This document shows positions 9,992 to 21,100 of a DNA stretch of 64,000 nt, in pieces. Below the pieces are notes generated by a model. It was given only the letters and a program-made list of their open reading frames with translations. It did not search any database and was not told where the DNA came from. Each line of letters starts with the position of its first letter. The first letter of the stretch is position 1. Source of the stretch: Heliocidaris erythrogramma (Eukaryota > Echinodermata > Echinoidea > Camarodonta > Echinometridae); contig CM046856.1 of assembly GCA_025617745.1 (NCBI GenBank), positions 38,326,092 to 38,390,091 on the forward strand. Reading direction: 5' to 3'. A program made the translations under genes and the position numbers.

Positions 9992-11926
9992 AGGTTTGAA
10001 GATTTGGTTAACGTAGGGTATCGACCATGGAGCAGCTGTCGCCGCTGGAGCATGTGTCGAACAACCATTGGTCCAAGGTCTGATTGATACTGTGTAAAAC
10101 CAGAATCTTTTGCTAATTGTAAAATTTCTGTGTTGTTATTCACTAACTTTGTGGCATGAAACTGTCACAAATATGGATCACTTAATTGTGAAGTTGCAAA
10201 AGTCTCTGGTTTTCACAGTAAATGTCTAGAGAAATATGATTTCACTCACATGCTAACATTCCAGACTGGCTCAACTAGGCTTACGCTCATATACTATCAG
10301 TACAAAAAGAAAAGGGAACAACCAGTAATGATTCATTGGTAATTTATATTTGGAAATATATTCTTAAAATATACATATATGTACACACATGCATTTACAA
10401 TGTAATTTTAACAATCATTTACGAGACAGTACATTTGCTTCTGGACGTGAGATACTGAGCAGCTTAAGATGGAATGCTATTATTTGTGGATATTTATAAT
10501 CACAAGTAACACTGCAAATATGAGGAATGAAGAAATTAGGAGTAAATAATATTCCAAATTTTGGAATGCATTACATGTACATTTATATCTCAAAGAAACG
10601 GCAAACACAAGACATTTCTGAAAGTAAGTCAACGTTTTATTCTAGAAAAAATAGCTTCCATCTATAATTTGATCATACTATTTAATTCACATACTGAGTG
10701 TTCACACAGTCTGTTTTTTCATTATAGCTCTGGCAATGCAGAGATATAAACGGGTGCAATACCTAATCAAATTCAATGTTTGAGTTTGTAGTAAAACACT
10801 TAGTTTGCGCACTACAATAAAAGGTTTACAACAGAACTATAAATATCTGTTTTCTGCTTACTACGGATACGTATAAATTAACATCTATAATTTAAAATTG
10901 CTAGTTGTTGGAAAGGAATGTCTAATTATTTCAAAGAAAAATTTGAATTCTGTTGTGATCGCACACTAGAGCCTAATATTTTCCTGCTAAGCATATACAC
11001 ATGCTAAAGAAAAAGATAATAGCGGACCAACCGATATATATAACCACTGCAAAAATCATCACTAATACTAAATATCATTTACGTAATTTTTAACTAGTTT
11101 GTTTATGAACAAAATAAACCTCTTCACAATTATAGCAGCCAAACGGTGGGCAATAAACTTTGAGAAATTATACCATACACACAAGGACATAAAAATACAA
11201 GTTTAACAGCAGAAAAGCAGAGGATAGACCAATGACAATGAAATCACAATACCTTATAATCTTTGAAAACAACTTGGTGCTCATGTACTCTTGGCAATAG
11301 GTATTAAATATTACCTGGTACCTCAAAAAGTACTACATAATGCTTTATGTTCATATCTAAAACATATTTTTACTCCTTGCGATCATATATGAAAAAAACC
11401 CAAACCTGAATCACATGTAAGGCACACATGTTATGTATTGTCCATATTAAATCATTACATCACAGTCGATGCTTATCTCAGTGAATTTTAAACGAACATG
11501 CCAGTTTATCTCAAATGACCTTAATCTGCTCATGCGCAAATCCTAATTACGAACTCGCTTATACCTCATGTTTTCAAGGATCCTCGTCCTCGTCAAATTG
11601 CAACAGACTTTCCCCAAGTGAGACTACATGCACAGCCACAGGAAAATACCTGTGCATTGGTTGAGCATAACTCTCTTTCTGGTCTAACTTTCAAACCAAC
11701 CAGGTTTGAATCTGAGAAGATCTTTTTGATGGTGATATATTACAAATTGTCTGTTGTTCTGACATATTCTTTGGCAACAATTGCTTGCTGCTTTATTTTA
11801 TCAAAGATGCAGGGTTAGGTTTCGGGTTGTAGTAGGAGCTTTACATGTACATGCAGGTATACTGGATAGTATTTGGTCTTGGGCCCTGTTTCATAAAACT
11901 TGTTATGAAAAACAAATACCCCATTT

Positions 11927-13218
11927 GTAAACAAATCTTTCGGCATATTACTCCCAGTGTTAAAGATCGTATGCTCGATCTGTAATGAAAAACACAAGTC
12001 AGAAAAAATTGGAACCAGCGGGATTCGAACCTGTCATCTGCTGCTTCTTCGTTTACTAACCATTGTTCCACGGCGGACCGTTTGAATATTAATGAGTCAG
12101 AAAGAAGAGGATCTTGGGTATTTGATTCTAGTTCGTCGTGACTTGGCCGTGAACCAGAATAGCCTGGTGGTTAAGTCGCTGCCCGGCAAGCAGCAGATGA
12201 CAGGTTCGAATCCCGCTGGTTCCAATTTTTTCTGACTTGTGTTTTTCATTACAGATCGAGCATACGATCTTTAACACTGGGAGTAATATGCCGAAAGATT
12301 TGTTTACAAATTAAAAAATTCCTCCCCAGTCAAGCTTCTTCGTTTACTAACCATTGTTCCACGGCGGACCGTTTGAATATTAATGAGTCAGAAAGAAGAG
12401 GATCTTGGGTATTTGATTCTAGTTCGTCGTGACTTGGCCGTGAACCAGAATAGCCTGGTGGTTAAGTCGCTGCCCGGCAAGCAGCAGATGACAGGTTCGA
12501 ATCCCGCTGGTTCCAATTTTTTCTGACTTGTGTTTTTCATTACAGATCGAGCATACGATCTTTAACACTGGGAGTAATATGCCGAAAGATTTGTTTACAA
12601 ATTAAAAAATTCCTCCCCAGTCAAGCTTCTTCGTTTACTAACCATTGTTCCACGGCGGACCGTTTGAATATTAATGAGTCAGAAAGAAGAGGATCTTGGG
12701 TATTTGATTCTAGTTCGTCGTGACTTGGCCGTGAACCAGAATAGCCTGGTGGTTAAGTCGCTGCCCGGCAAGCAGCAGATGACAGGTTCGAATCCCGCTG
12801 GTTCCAATTTTTTCTGACTTGTGTTTTTCATTACAGATCGAGCATACGATCTTTAACACTGGGAGTAATATGCCGAAAGATTTGTTTACAAATTAAAAAA
12901 TTCCTCCCCAGTCAAGCTTCTTCGTTTACTAACCATTGTTCCACGGCGGACCGTTTGAATATTAATGAGTCAGAAAGAAGAGGATCTTGGGTATTTGATT
13001 CTAGTTCGTCGTGACTTGGCCGTGAACCAGAATAGCCTGGTGGTTAAGTCGCTGCCCGGCAAGCAGCAGATGACAGGTTCGAATCCCGCTGGTTCCAATT
13101 TTTTCTGACTTGTGTTTTTCATTACAGATCGAGCATACGATCTTTAACACTGGGAGTAATATGCCGAAAGATTTGTTTACAAATTAAAAAATTCCTCCCC
13201 AGTCAAGCTTCTTCGTTT
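11927..13218 (+). mobile_element. Insertion of four 291-bp tRNA-like units with 5' inversion
   Basis: The 13-bp AAATACCCCATTT occurs at 11914-11926 and 13219-13231 and once in the empty site of unit 1 (near 9868), so it is a target duplication. The insert starts with 117 nt (11927-12043) that are the exact inverse of part of the unit. Four head-to-tail units that look identical follow (starts 12044, 12335, 12626, 12917), plus an 11-nt stub. Each unit has a tRNA-like box A and box B. This layout suggests reverse transcription of a multimeric or circular RNA. Confidence 0.85.
12151..12223 (+). other. tRNA-Ala-like sequence in the 291-bp unit (4 copies)
   Basis: GAACCAG pairs with CTGGTTC as an acceptor-like stem. 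GCTGC and GCAGC close a 7-nt loop CCGGCAA, reading anticodon GGC with C at position 33. GGTTCGAATCC is a perfect box B. The T-stem is poor, so this is more likely a Pol III promoter of a SINE-like element than a working tRNA. Repeats lie at 12442-12514, 12733-12805 and 13024-13096. Confidence 0.6.
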
Positions 13219-14806
13219 AAATACCCCATTTATATGACAAGTTTGCTCTTAGCCAATCAGATTCAAGGATTTCAGTAGCTTATACATGTAACAATTATTG
13301 TAACTTGTTATTGATAACAAGTGTTATGAAACAGGGTCCAGGTTTGAAGATTTGGTTAACGTAGGGTATCGACCATGGAGCAGCTGTCGCCGCTGGAGCA
13401 TGTGTCGAACAACCATTGGTCCAAGGTCTGATTGATACTGTGTAAAACCAGAATCTTTTGCTAATTGTAAAATTTCTGTGTTGTTATTCACTAACTTTGT
13501 GGCATGAAACTGTCACAAATATGGATCACTTAATTGTGAAGTTGCAAAAGTCTCTGGTTTTCACAGTAAATGTCTAGAGAAATATGATTTCACTCACATG
13601 CTAACATTCCAGACTGGCTTGACTAGGCTTACGCTCATATACTATCAGTACAAAAAGAAAAGGGAACAACCAGTAATGATTCATTGGTAATTTATATTTG
13701 GAAATATATTCTTAAAATATACATATATGTACACACATGCATTTACAATGTAATTTTAACAATCAATTACTAGTACATTTGCTTCTGGACGTGAGATACT
13801 GAGCAGCTTAAGATGGAATGCTATTATTTGTGGATATTTATAATCGGAAGTAACACTGCAAATATGAGGAATGAAGAAATTGGGAGTAAATAATATTCCA
13901 CATTTTGGAATGCATTACATGTACATTTATATCTCAAAGAAACGGCAAACACAAGACATTTCTGAAAGTAAGTCAACGTTTTATTCTAGAAAAAATAGCT
14001 TCCATCTATAATTTGATCATACTATTTAATTCACATACTCAGTGTTCACACAGTCTGTTTTTCATAGCTCTTGCAATGCAGAGATATAAACGGGTGCAAT
14101 ACCTAATCAAATTCAATGTTTGAGTTTGTAGTAAAACACTTAGTTTGCGCACTACAATAAAAGGTTTACAACAGAACTATAAATATTCTCTGTTTTCTGC
14201 TCACTATGGATACATATAAATTAACATCTATAATTTAAAATTGCTAGTTGTTGGAAAGGAATGTCTAATTATTTAAAAGAAAAATTTGAATTCTGTTGTG
14301 ATCGCACACTAGAGCCTAATATTTTCCTGCTAAGCATATACACATGCTAAAGAAAAAGACAATAGCAGACCAACCGATTATATATAACCACTGCAAAAAG
14401 CATCACTAATCTAAATATAATACGTAATTTTTAACTAGTTTGTTTATGAACAAAATAAACCTCTTCACAATTATAGCAGCCAAATGGTGGGCAATAAACT
14501 TTGAGAAATTATACCATACACACAAGGACATAAAAATACAAGTTTAACATATGCAGAAAAGCAAAGGATAGACCAATGACAATGAAATCACAATATCTTA
14601 TAATCTTTGAAAACAACTTGGTGCTCATGTACTCTTGGTAATAGGTACCAAATATTATCTGGTACATCAAAAAGTACTACATAAATGCTTTACGTTCATA
14701 TCTAAAACATATTTTTACTCCTTATTATTTGTGATAAGTGATATGTGAAAAAAACCCAAACCTGAATCACATGTAAGGCACACATGTATGTATCGTCCAT
14801 ATTAAA

Positions 14807-15900
14807 CAATCCTTAGTTTCATGTAGTTGAAACTGTGAAACAATAATCACACCCACTTTGACTAGTACATTTGTGTTTGAATAAAACTTCTGAATTTCCT
14901 TCCAATTATATCCAAAATTTCCTAACTTCTCAGGTGGTATTAAATATGAAAGACTTGAGGGGCAAATAATGATTGCCCAAAGGTGATCTTGAAACTGTGC
15001 TATGCCAAGATATTAAATCAAGGAGAGTAGAGTATATGGCGCAAAATTCCTGAGGGGGTTTAGTTTTAACTGACCTGACAAGTACTCACTGTATTTTTGT
15101 GTGGGTCTAGTAAGGTAATTTCTTTACAGTATATCAGTTAGTCATATTGCATTTTATTCTTGGAATGTTTACCAATCACTGTGTATGCAGTGTGCCTTTT
15201 CACGAGAGTCTATTTGATGTGCATATCCTAGCTCTGTACACACAAAAAGAACTATTGACCAGGAGATATTTTTTAACTATTGACATGTATTCGTGACTTG
15301 GAAGTCTACCTACTAGTCCAATGTATGCTCTTACTTTGGACTATTCAGAGGCATAGAATCTTGATATGCAGTACATAACGGCACAATTAAGAAGGTCTAC
15401 AAAATACAAATGAAGGCACTTTCAAACAAGGTTTGTCACCGATTCCTACACACTTCACTCACAAATAATTATACACACATAATGAAATAGCATGGAAAAT
15501 GTGCACCGCATTTTAACAGGTCTTTCATAAAACATAAAACAATATTAGCATCTTTCTATAATTGTAAACCATACAAGCATGTATGAATATAGCTGTCCAA
15601 TACTGGCTCTCTTTGAGAAAATCTGTGTCCTATATGAAGAAGGCACAACACTGTTGTATGTCTGTACACCTTTCTACCTCTCAAGAACATAAGTAAAATT
15701 TCCTAAGCAACTGCTTAATATAGTGACCTAGATGTTGACAAGTCATGGGAAATCCAAATTCAATTGCCAGTTGTTCTGAAGGAAAGCAGAAGAATCACAG
15801 AGGCAGATTAGTAAAAGTTTGAAATTGATCTCGATTAACCCATCATCCAAACATTTCAGTGGCCAGGACCCCCCATCCTTCAACTTCTCCAAAACAGTTC
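14807..15900. other. Intergenic, nothing recognised
   Basis: AT-rich sequence with no supported exon, RNA gene or inverted-repeat element. Confidence 0.5.
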
Positions 15901-16196
15901 TTCTAGAAAACTGGTGTAATGGACCTTGCTATGCACTCGGAAGGCTACTACTAAAACATGGACCTTGGCTCTCAATAACTCCCCCTGATTCCCCCCTCTC
16001 CCTATAATCCTTCATGAATACTCTGGGGGTAATGGACCATGCTGTCACCTGTTGGAGAGCTTCTTCATGGTTCCTGCTCTCTTCTCAAACTCAAACAAAT
16101 TTCTGGCTCTGGATGGTACCCTACCCCCCTTTGGATACCCCTTCGAATGCCTCTCCTATTTAATTTTTAATGAATACTCTGGTGTAATGGATCTTA

Positions 16197-16717
16197 AGCC
16201 CCGTCTTAACAGACCTTTCTGGAACTGAGTTGTCCAGACAATGTCCGGACAATGTTTTGTTACCCTTCCTGTTAAGATGCTCCACAAGGGGTGTTGTCTG
16301 GACATTGTCGCGACAACTTGGGCTTAAATTCTACCCTAGCCCGCCTAGGGTAACTTTCCGTAATTACCGCGACAACGTCCGGACAGCCCTCCTGTTAAGA
16401 CGCTCTTGAGGTAATTTTCTCCCCAAATACCGGAAGCTGACAAGACGCATGCGCAATAGACCATTGCAGATACATGATTTCAGTACAGGCACTAGATCGC
16501 ATTTCACGCGTTTGGTTTGAATCTCGCACGCAACCGGCAAGTGAGGTATACGTTGCTATGGAAACCTGCCAGGGGAAGGTTTTCAGCGTGTGTCTGTTAA
16601 GACGGTACGTGGGGCTCTCACCCATGTTTTTATTGCCTAATTGAGGAATGTTAGCCTAGATTTATTGTCAGGACGTTGTCGCGACATTGTCCGGACAAGG
16701 TCTGTTAAAACAGGGCT
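16197..16717. mobile_element. Harbinger-like MITE with TTA target duplication
   Basis: The ends AGCCCCGTCTTAACAGACCT and the inverse of AGGTCTGTTAAAACAGGGCT pair. TTA flanks at 194-196 and 718-720 (relative to 16000). Internal subterminal motifs TGTCCGGACAATG and its variants are repeated in both orientations. The 3-bp TTA duplication is typical of PIF/Harbinger. It interrupts one of the decayed last-exon copies. Confidence 0.75.
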
Positions 16718-16760
16718 TTACTCTCATGCTCTGAGAGAGTTTCTTCATGCTCTCTGCAAT

Positions 16761-17468
16761 CCTTTAAAGGTGTTACTCGGAGATGTACAAACAAATCAAA
16801 ATGCAATAAATTTGGTATCAACGGAAAGGGGAAGATGCCCTAAAACATTCCATCAACATTCGAAATCCATAGGTTTTCATAAATTAATATTATTCTGTTT
16901 CAAATGTGTGCCAAAATATTCGCATATTTTCGCCCCGCGAGCAGTTTCTTTTTCAACCTTGGAAATGTGACGTAATACTCGGGACACGCTTGCTTCTAGC
17001 TAGCTCACGATCACATCAATACAGCGCGCGCACATAACGTTCACGGTTCGAGGTAAGCTACTGATTTCTTCCAATCTTTGAAAATCTTGTCAACAAAATG
17101 TCTGATTTTGGCCCTGATTAAGATGTTAGAACCTGGAATCACACCGTCATTCCATCAATCACTGGGTGAATCACTGCAGCAGCCACACACACATATACGA
17201 TTCATACAGCTACAGTACAGTCAAGTCGTATACCGTAAGCTAGCTGTCCCTAGAATGACGTCATTTTTCTAGTGCAAGAATTCTCGCTTTCGCGGCTCAT
17301 CTGAGACCCTGTCAGGGGTCTTGAAAAAAAGTCCTGGTAATCTTTTTGAACAAGCTTACATCTCTAAAATTTAATTTCATTGTATTCTTTGGGGGATTAG
17401 CTTTCCAAAAATGTATAATTTGTCCTATTTCTTATTTTATGGGACATTTCTCCGGTTATCTGCTTTAA
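16761..17468. mobile_element. Possible second insertion in the exon-copy array
   Basis: CTTTAAAGGTGTTACTCGGAG at the left and CTCCGGTTATCTGCTTTAAA at the right form weak inverted ends. They separate two halves of a last-exon-like repeat (CTGCAATC before, TTTGACAACTTCTGGC after). The interior has a TGACGTCA site and no supported gene. Confidence 0.35.
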
Positions 17469-17950
17469 ATCTTTGACAACTTCTGGCTCTGCGTGGTGCT
17501 TTCTACTGCGGACTACCACACCTCTACCTCCACCCTAGCTACCCCACTCCCATCAAATTCGTCATGGCTACTCTGATGTAATGGACCTTGCTGCATGCTC
17601 TGCGAGAGTTTCTTCATGCTTTCTGTCATATGTTTTCAAACTCTGACCACTTCTGGCTCCGCATAGTGCTTTCTACAGCAGACGATGGCCCTCTACCCCC
17701 TTCTAACCTCCCTGCTCATGTAATCCTACACAAATGTTCTGGTGTTATGGGCCATGCTACAATGCTCTACAAATGTTTCTTTATGCTCTGTGCCATCTTC
17801 TTAAATTCAGACGAATTAGGGATCTGTACGCATGCTGCTTTCGCCTGCGGACTATAGTGACTCCTTTTTACCCCATTCAAATCCCCTCTTCCCCTATGAA
17901 TCCTATATCTATTACTCTCCGAACCTCCCTCATCCCTCTCATCTAATCCT

Positions 17951-18154
17951 TCATGAATACTCTGGTGTGACAGACCTCACTGTCATGCTCTTGGAGAGTT
18001 TCTTCATGCTCTCTGCCATCTTCTCGAACTCTGACCACTTCTGACTCTGCATGGTGCTCTCGACAGCAGACTGTCTGGACGTCTCATCCAGCCTGATCTC
18101 TAGGGTATGGATGTGACTGTGAAGACGCATCACCTCATGCTCCTTCTCTGCAAG
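17951..18154 (-). CDS. Coiled-coil gene exon 12 (last)
   Basis: Acceptor cttgatcag. 67 codons plus stop, from LAEKEHEVMRLHSH to SVTPEYS. Decayed tandem copies of this exon extend over the next 2 kb downstream. Confidence 0.85.
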   Translation of the reverse strand, partial: LAEKEHEVMRLHSHIHTLEIRLDETSRQSAVESTMQSQKWSEFEKMAESMKKLSKSMTVRSVTPEYS

Positions 18155-21100
18155 CTGATCAAGAAAGAGAACATATAACAAATACTGTATAAATGTTTCT
18201 TTAAATTTGTAAGGGAAAAAATGATTTTCTATCTTGGCTTATCAAATTAGTTTGGCATTTTGATGAATTATGCCTATTTCTATTCCTGGTTATATTCATA
18301 ACATCTTATTGATTAGAATAGAAGTTAGAATATATCTTTCCTTGAGATTTACACCCGAAAGTAAATTTAAGAAATGTGAATTCAGTGAATTTCCAAGGTT
18401 CTATAAAGACTATGTGGACATATTCATAGTGAAGGGCACAAAAAATGTGACATGGAAACAAACTTTAATCTCAACCTGTGAATTAACAGTTTTTGTTTTT
18501 GTATCTCTAAAATAGACAAGTCAGTTAAAGGAAATATCAAAATCTGAGTCAGTGATAAATATTCATTTTCCCCTTTAACGTGTACTTTCAAAATAACTCT
18601 ACACATACTCCCATAGAAAATTCAAAGCAGAACAGAACAACAGCTTCAGCAAAAGTAGTTTGTTCATCAAATAATATTTATATATTTGTGGTCTTAGATT
18701 TATTGCGGATATGCCAATAAAGAAGTTCCTACACGTACCTGTTTTTGAAGATCCGAGACATGATCGACCAGCAGCATCTTATCTCGTCTGAGCTGGGCAT
18801 TTTCCTGCTCTACCCCGCCCTGCCTGCCTTCTAGCTCAGCTAGACGACTCTTGGTGGTGTTATGGCTCAGTGTGTTGTGGGTGTGTCTCTCGTCTTGCTT
18901 GGATAGCTGATTATATAAAATATTCAAAAACAAAATGCACAAGTAAATATTAAAGTTTAATTCTATTTTCATTTTATGATACTAGTTTGTCAGTTCACCA
19001 ACATATTATTTCATCTTTCTTTTACACACACATACATCAATGCAGCCTTAAAAACGAAAACGTTAATTTCTGGTACAGGTGAAAAATCATTTATATTTTT
19101 TCTCATTCTTTTCATTCCCATATGCAGTAAAATCATAGTAGCAATGTCTCCTAAAGAGGACAGCTCTTGAAATGCCCTCATATTCCAAATAGAGTAAAAA
19201 TTTGGACCAAATGCACATGCCACACGTGTCCAATGTACATGTAGTCCCACATATACCCTGATCTGTAATCAGTGTTTTTCAGAGTTTGTGATTTTCACCA
19301 AGATTGAGCCAATTTTGATGATTTCAAATCCTTAAAAATCCTTAAAAATAAACAATTGTTCCTATTTACTACATAAATTCACAGAACTTGTTTCTTTCAA
19401 AATACAATGACATGACCAGTACTCAACCTACTCATTAAGATCTATAATGCCAATGAAATATGTATAAAAAATATATACCACTATATACATTATCAATAAA
19501 TCAGGAATATGAATGTGAAAAATGTATACCTACTTGTTTCATTAGATGTGCTCCTCTTTCTCTCTCCTGTTTGAGGGCTTCCCTAGCCTGATCTAGATCA
19601 AACTTGAGCTGCTTCTCTTTATCCCTGACTGTCACCAGCTCAGTGATGTGTGTGGAGTGACGGGTATCGCGAGACTCTCTTAACATCTTCTCCTGCAAAA
19701 ATAAAATCAAAATTACCATTATATAGTTATCATTATCAATAATCTGGCATGTGCCTGAGAAGAAGAAAAGCAAAATCAATCATAACAACCACCAAGACCA
19801 TGTCTGTCCTGGAATATGGCTTGTACTACGACATCTGCACCAAGCTTGGATTGAAACTCTCAAAATCCTTACTGAGTCATGCGAATGAACAATTACACCC
19901 TCCAAATAAATTGATGGCACCATAATTATTCCTTCTTCTCAATTTTGTTGGTAGGCGAGCAGCCAAACAGACAGCAACATACAAGCAACTGCTTAAGGTA
20001 AGTGTCTTGGAAGAGCTTTTTCTTAAAAGTAAAAGCAACACTGTAAGATTTGTCTGTTTTTTTGTCTAGTGCATAAAATCATCTGAAAATCCATACTAGA
20101 GTACCCTGTTCCAATGCAATTTTTCCCACTCCAAATGTTTGCATTTTCAACATTACTTCTTTAGCTGCTACTTCAAACACTGTCGTGGTACACATGTGTA
20201 GACATGAGTTTGATAATTGAAGATGATATATTGTTGGAAAGGAAAGAGAAATGACATATATTTACCCTGTCTAGTTGTTTCTGTAGTTCCAGTACCTGGG
20301 ATCCCATCAAGGCATTCTCTTTCACAAGATTATTCACATCCTCAGACATCTAAAAATAAAAATCATTCAAATCGGTGAAAAGATAATAAACAGTATCGAA
20401 AAGGAAATTTAAATGGTTTAATGAATGCAAGCATGATGAAAAGATGTGTGTGAAAAGATATTGGTAACTGTGTTCATTTTGAATAAATACCAAGGAACAA
20501 TGACGAAGATGATAACAAAACTTAAGATGAAGAGAAAATGAATTTACTTCGGTCCACTATCTATCAATTTGCTTATTCTTCTCAAATAAGTTATTGCATT
20601 TTTACACAACAGCATGAGTATGCAGAAATTAAGAATAATGACCGATACTGAAGGTACAAAATAATGTTGATCCCCCCAAAAAAATTTTTGTTAGAACTGT
20701 TACACCAGTTCCTCTTAATGACAAGAGTTGTGACATACCTTACTCTTTAGAAATCGATCTTGTTCTGCTTTCATCTCTGTCTCTTTCAGTTTCCTCTGCA
20801 ATTGTCTGATCTCCTCCTATAAACATATATGTAATAAAGAGATATGACATTTAAAAACCGCTGTCTACTTCTGTCAGCAAACTGTTGAAATAAAAGGTGT
20901 TATTTTAAGAGAGATAGAGGAGAGGAGAAGAGGAGGAAGAGGAGAGGAGAAGAGGAGGAAGAGGAGAGGAGAAGAGGAGGAAGAGGAGAGGAGAGAGAAA
21001 AGAGAGAGAGGGGAGAGAGAGAGAGATGGACGGTGGAGGAGGGAGGAAGGGAATGAGGGAGGAGGAGGAAGGGAAAAGGTAGAGGGTGGGAGGAAGTGGG

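Larger units (their letters stand above)
9405..14806. repeat. Two-copy tandem duplication, 2.05-kb unit
   Basis: Unit 1 is 9405-11450 and unit 2 is 11451-14806. Both begin ATCATTACATCACAGTCGAT and end near GTCCATATTAAA. They stay clearly alignable throughout, with scattered substitutions and small indels. Unit 2 is longer because of the 1292-bp insertion at 11927-13218. No gene was recognised in either unit; the ORF starting MECITCTFISQRNG appears in both only because the units are copies. Confidence 0.85.
15900..17900 (-). pseudogene. Degenerate tandem copies of the coiled-coil gene's last exon
   Basis: The last coding exon (17951-18154) contains GAGAGTTTCTTCATGCTCTC and CTCTGACCACTTCTGACTC on the plus strand. 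Recognisable decayed copies of this block lie around 15918-15960, 16021-16130, 16175-16196 plus 16718-16765, 17480-17520, 17570-17700 and 17724-17860. They keep the same orientation and carry frame-breaking changes. Two elements have inserted into one copy. No evidence that any copy is used. Confidence 0.75.

Noticed and set aside
12044-12334. Search for a hammerhead core in the 291-bp unit, as expected for a classical retrozyme
   Set aside because: No CTGATGA-type box with a matching GAAA was found on either strand.
12044-13207. Regular repeat array considered as CRISPR
   Set aside because: Units are 291 bp with no spacers, in a eukaryotic context, and carry a tRNA-like promoter.
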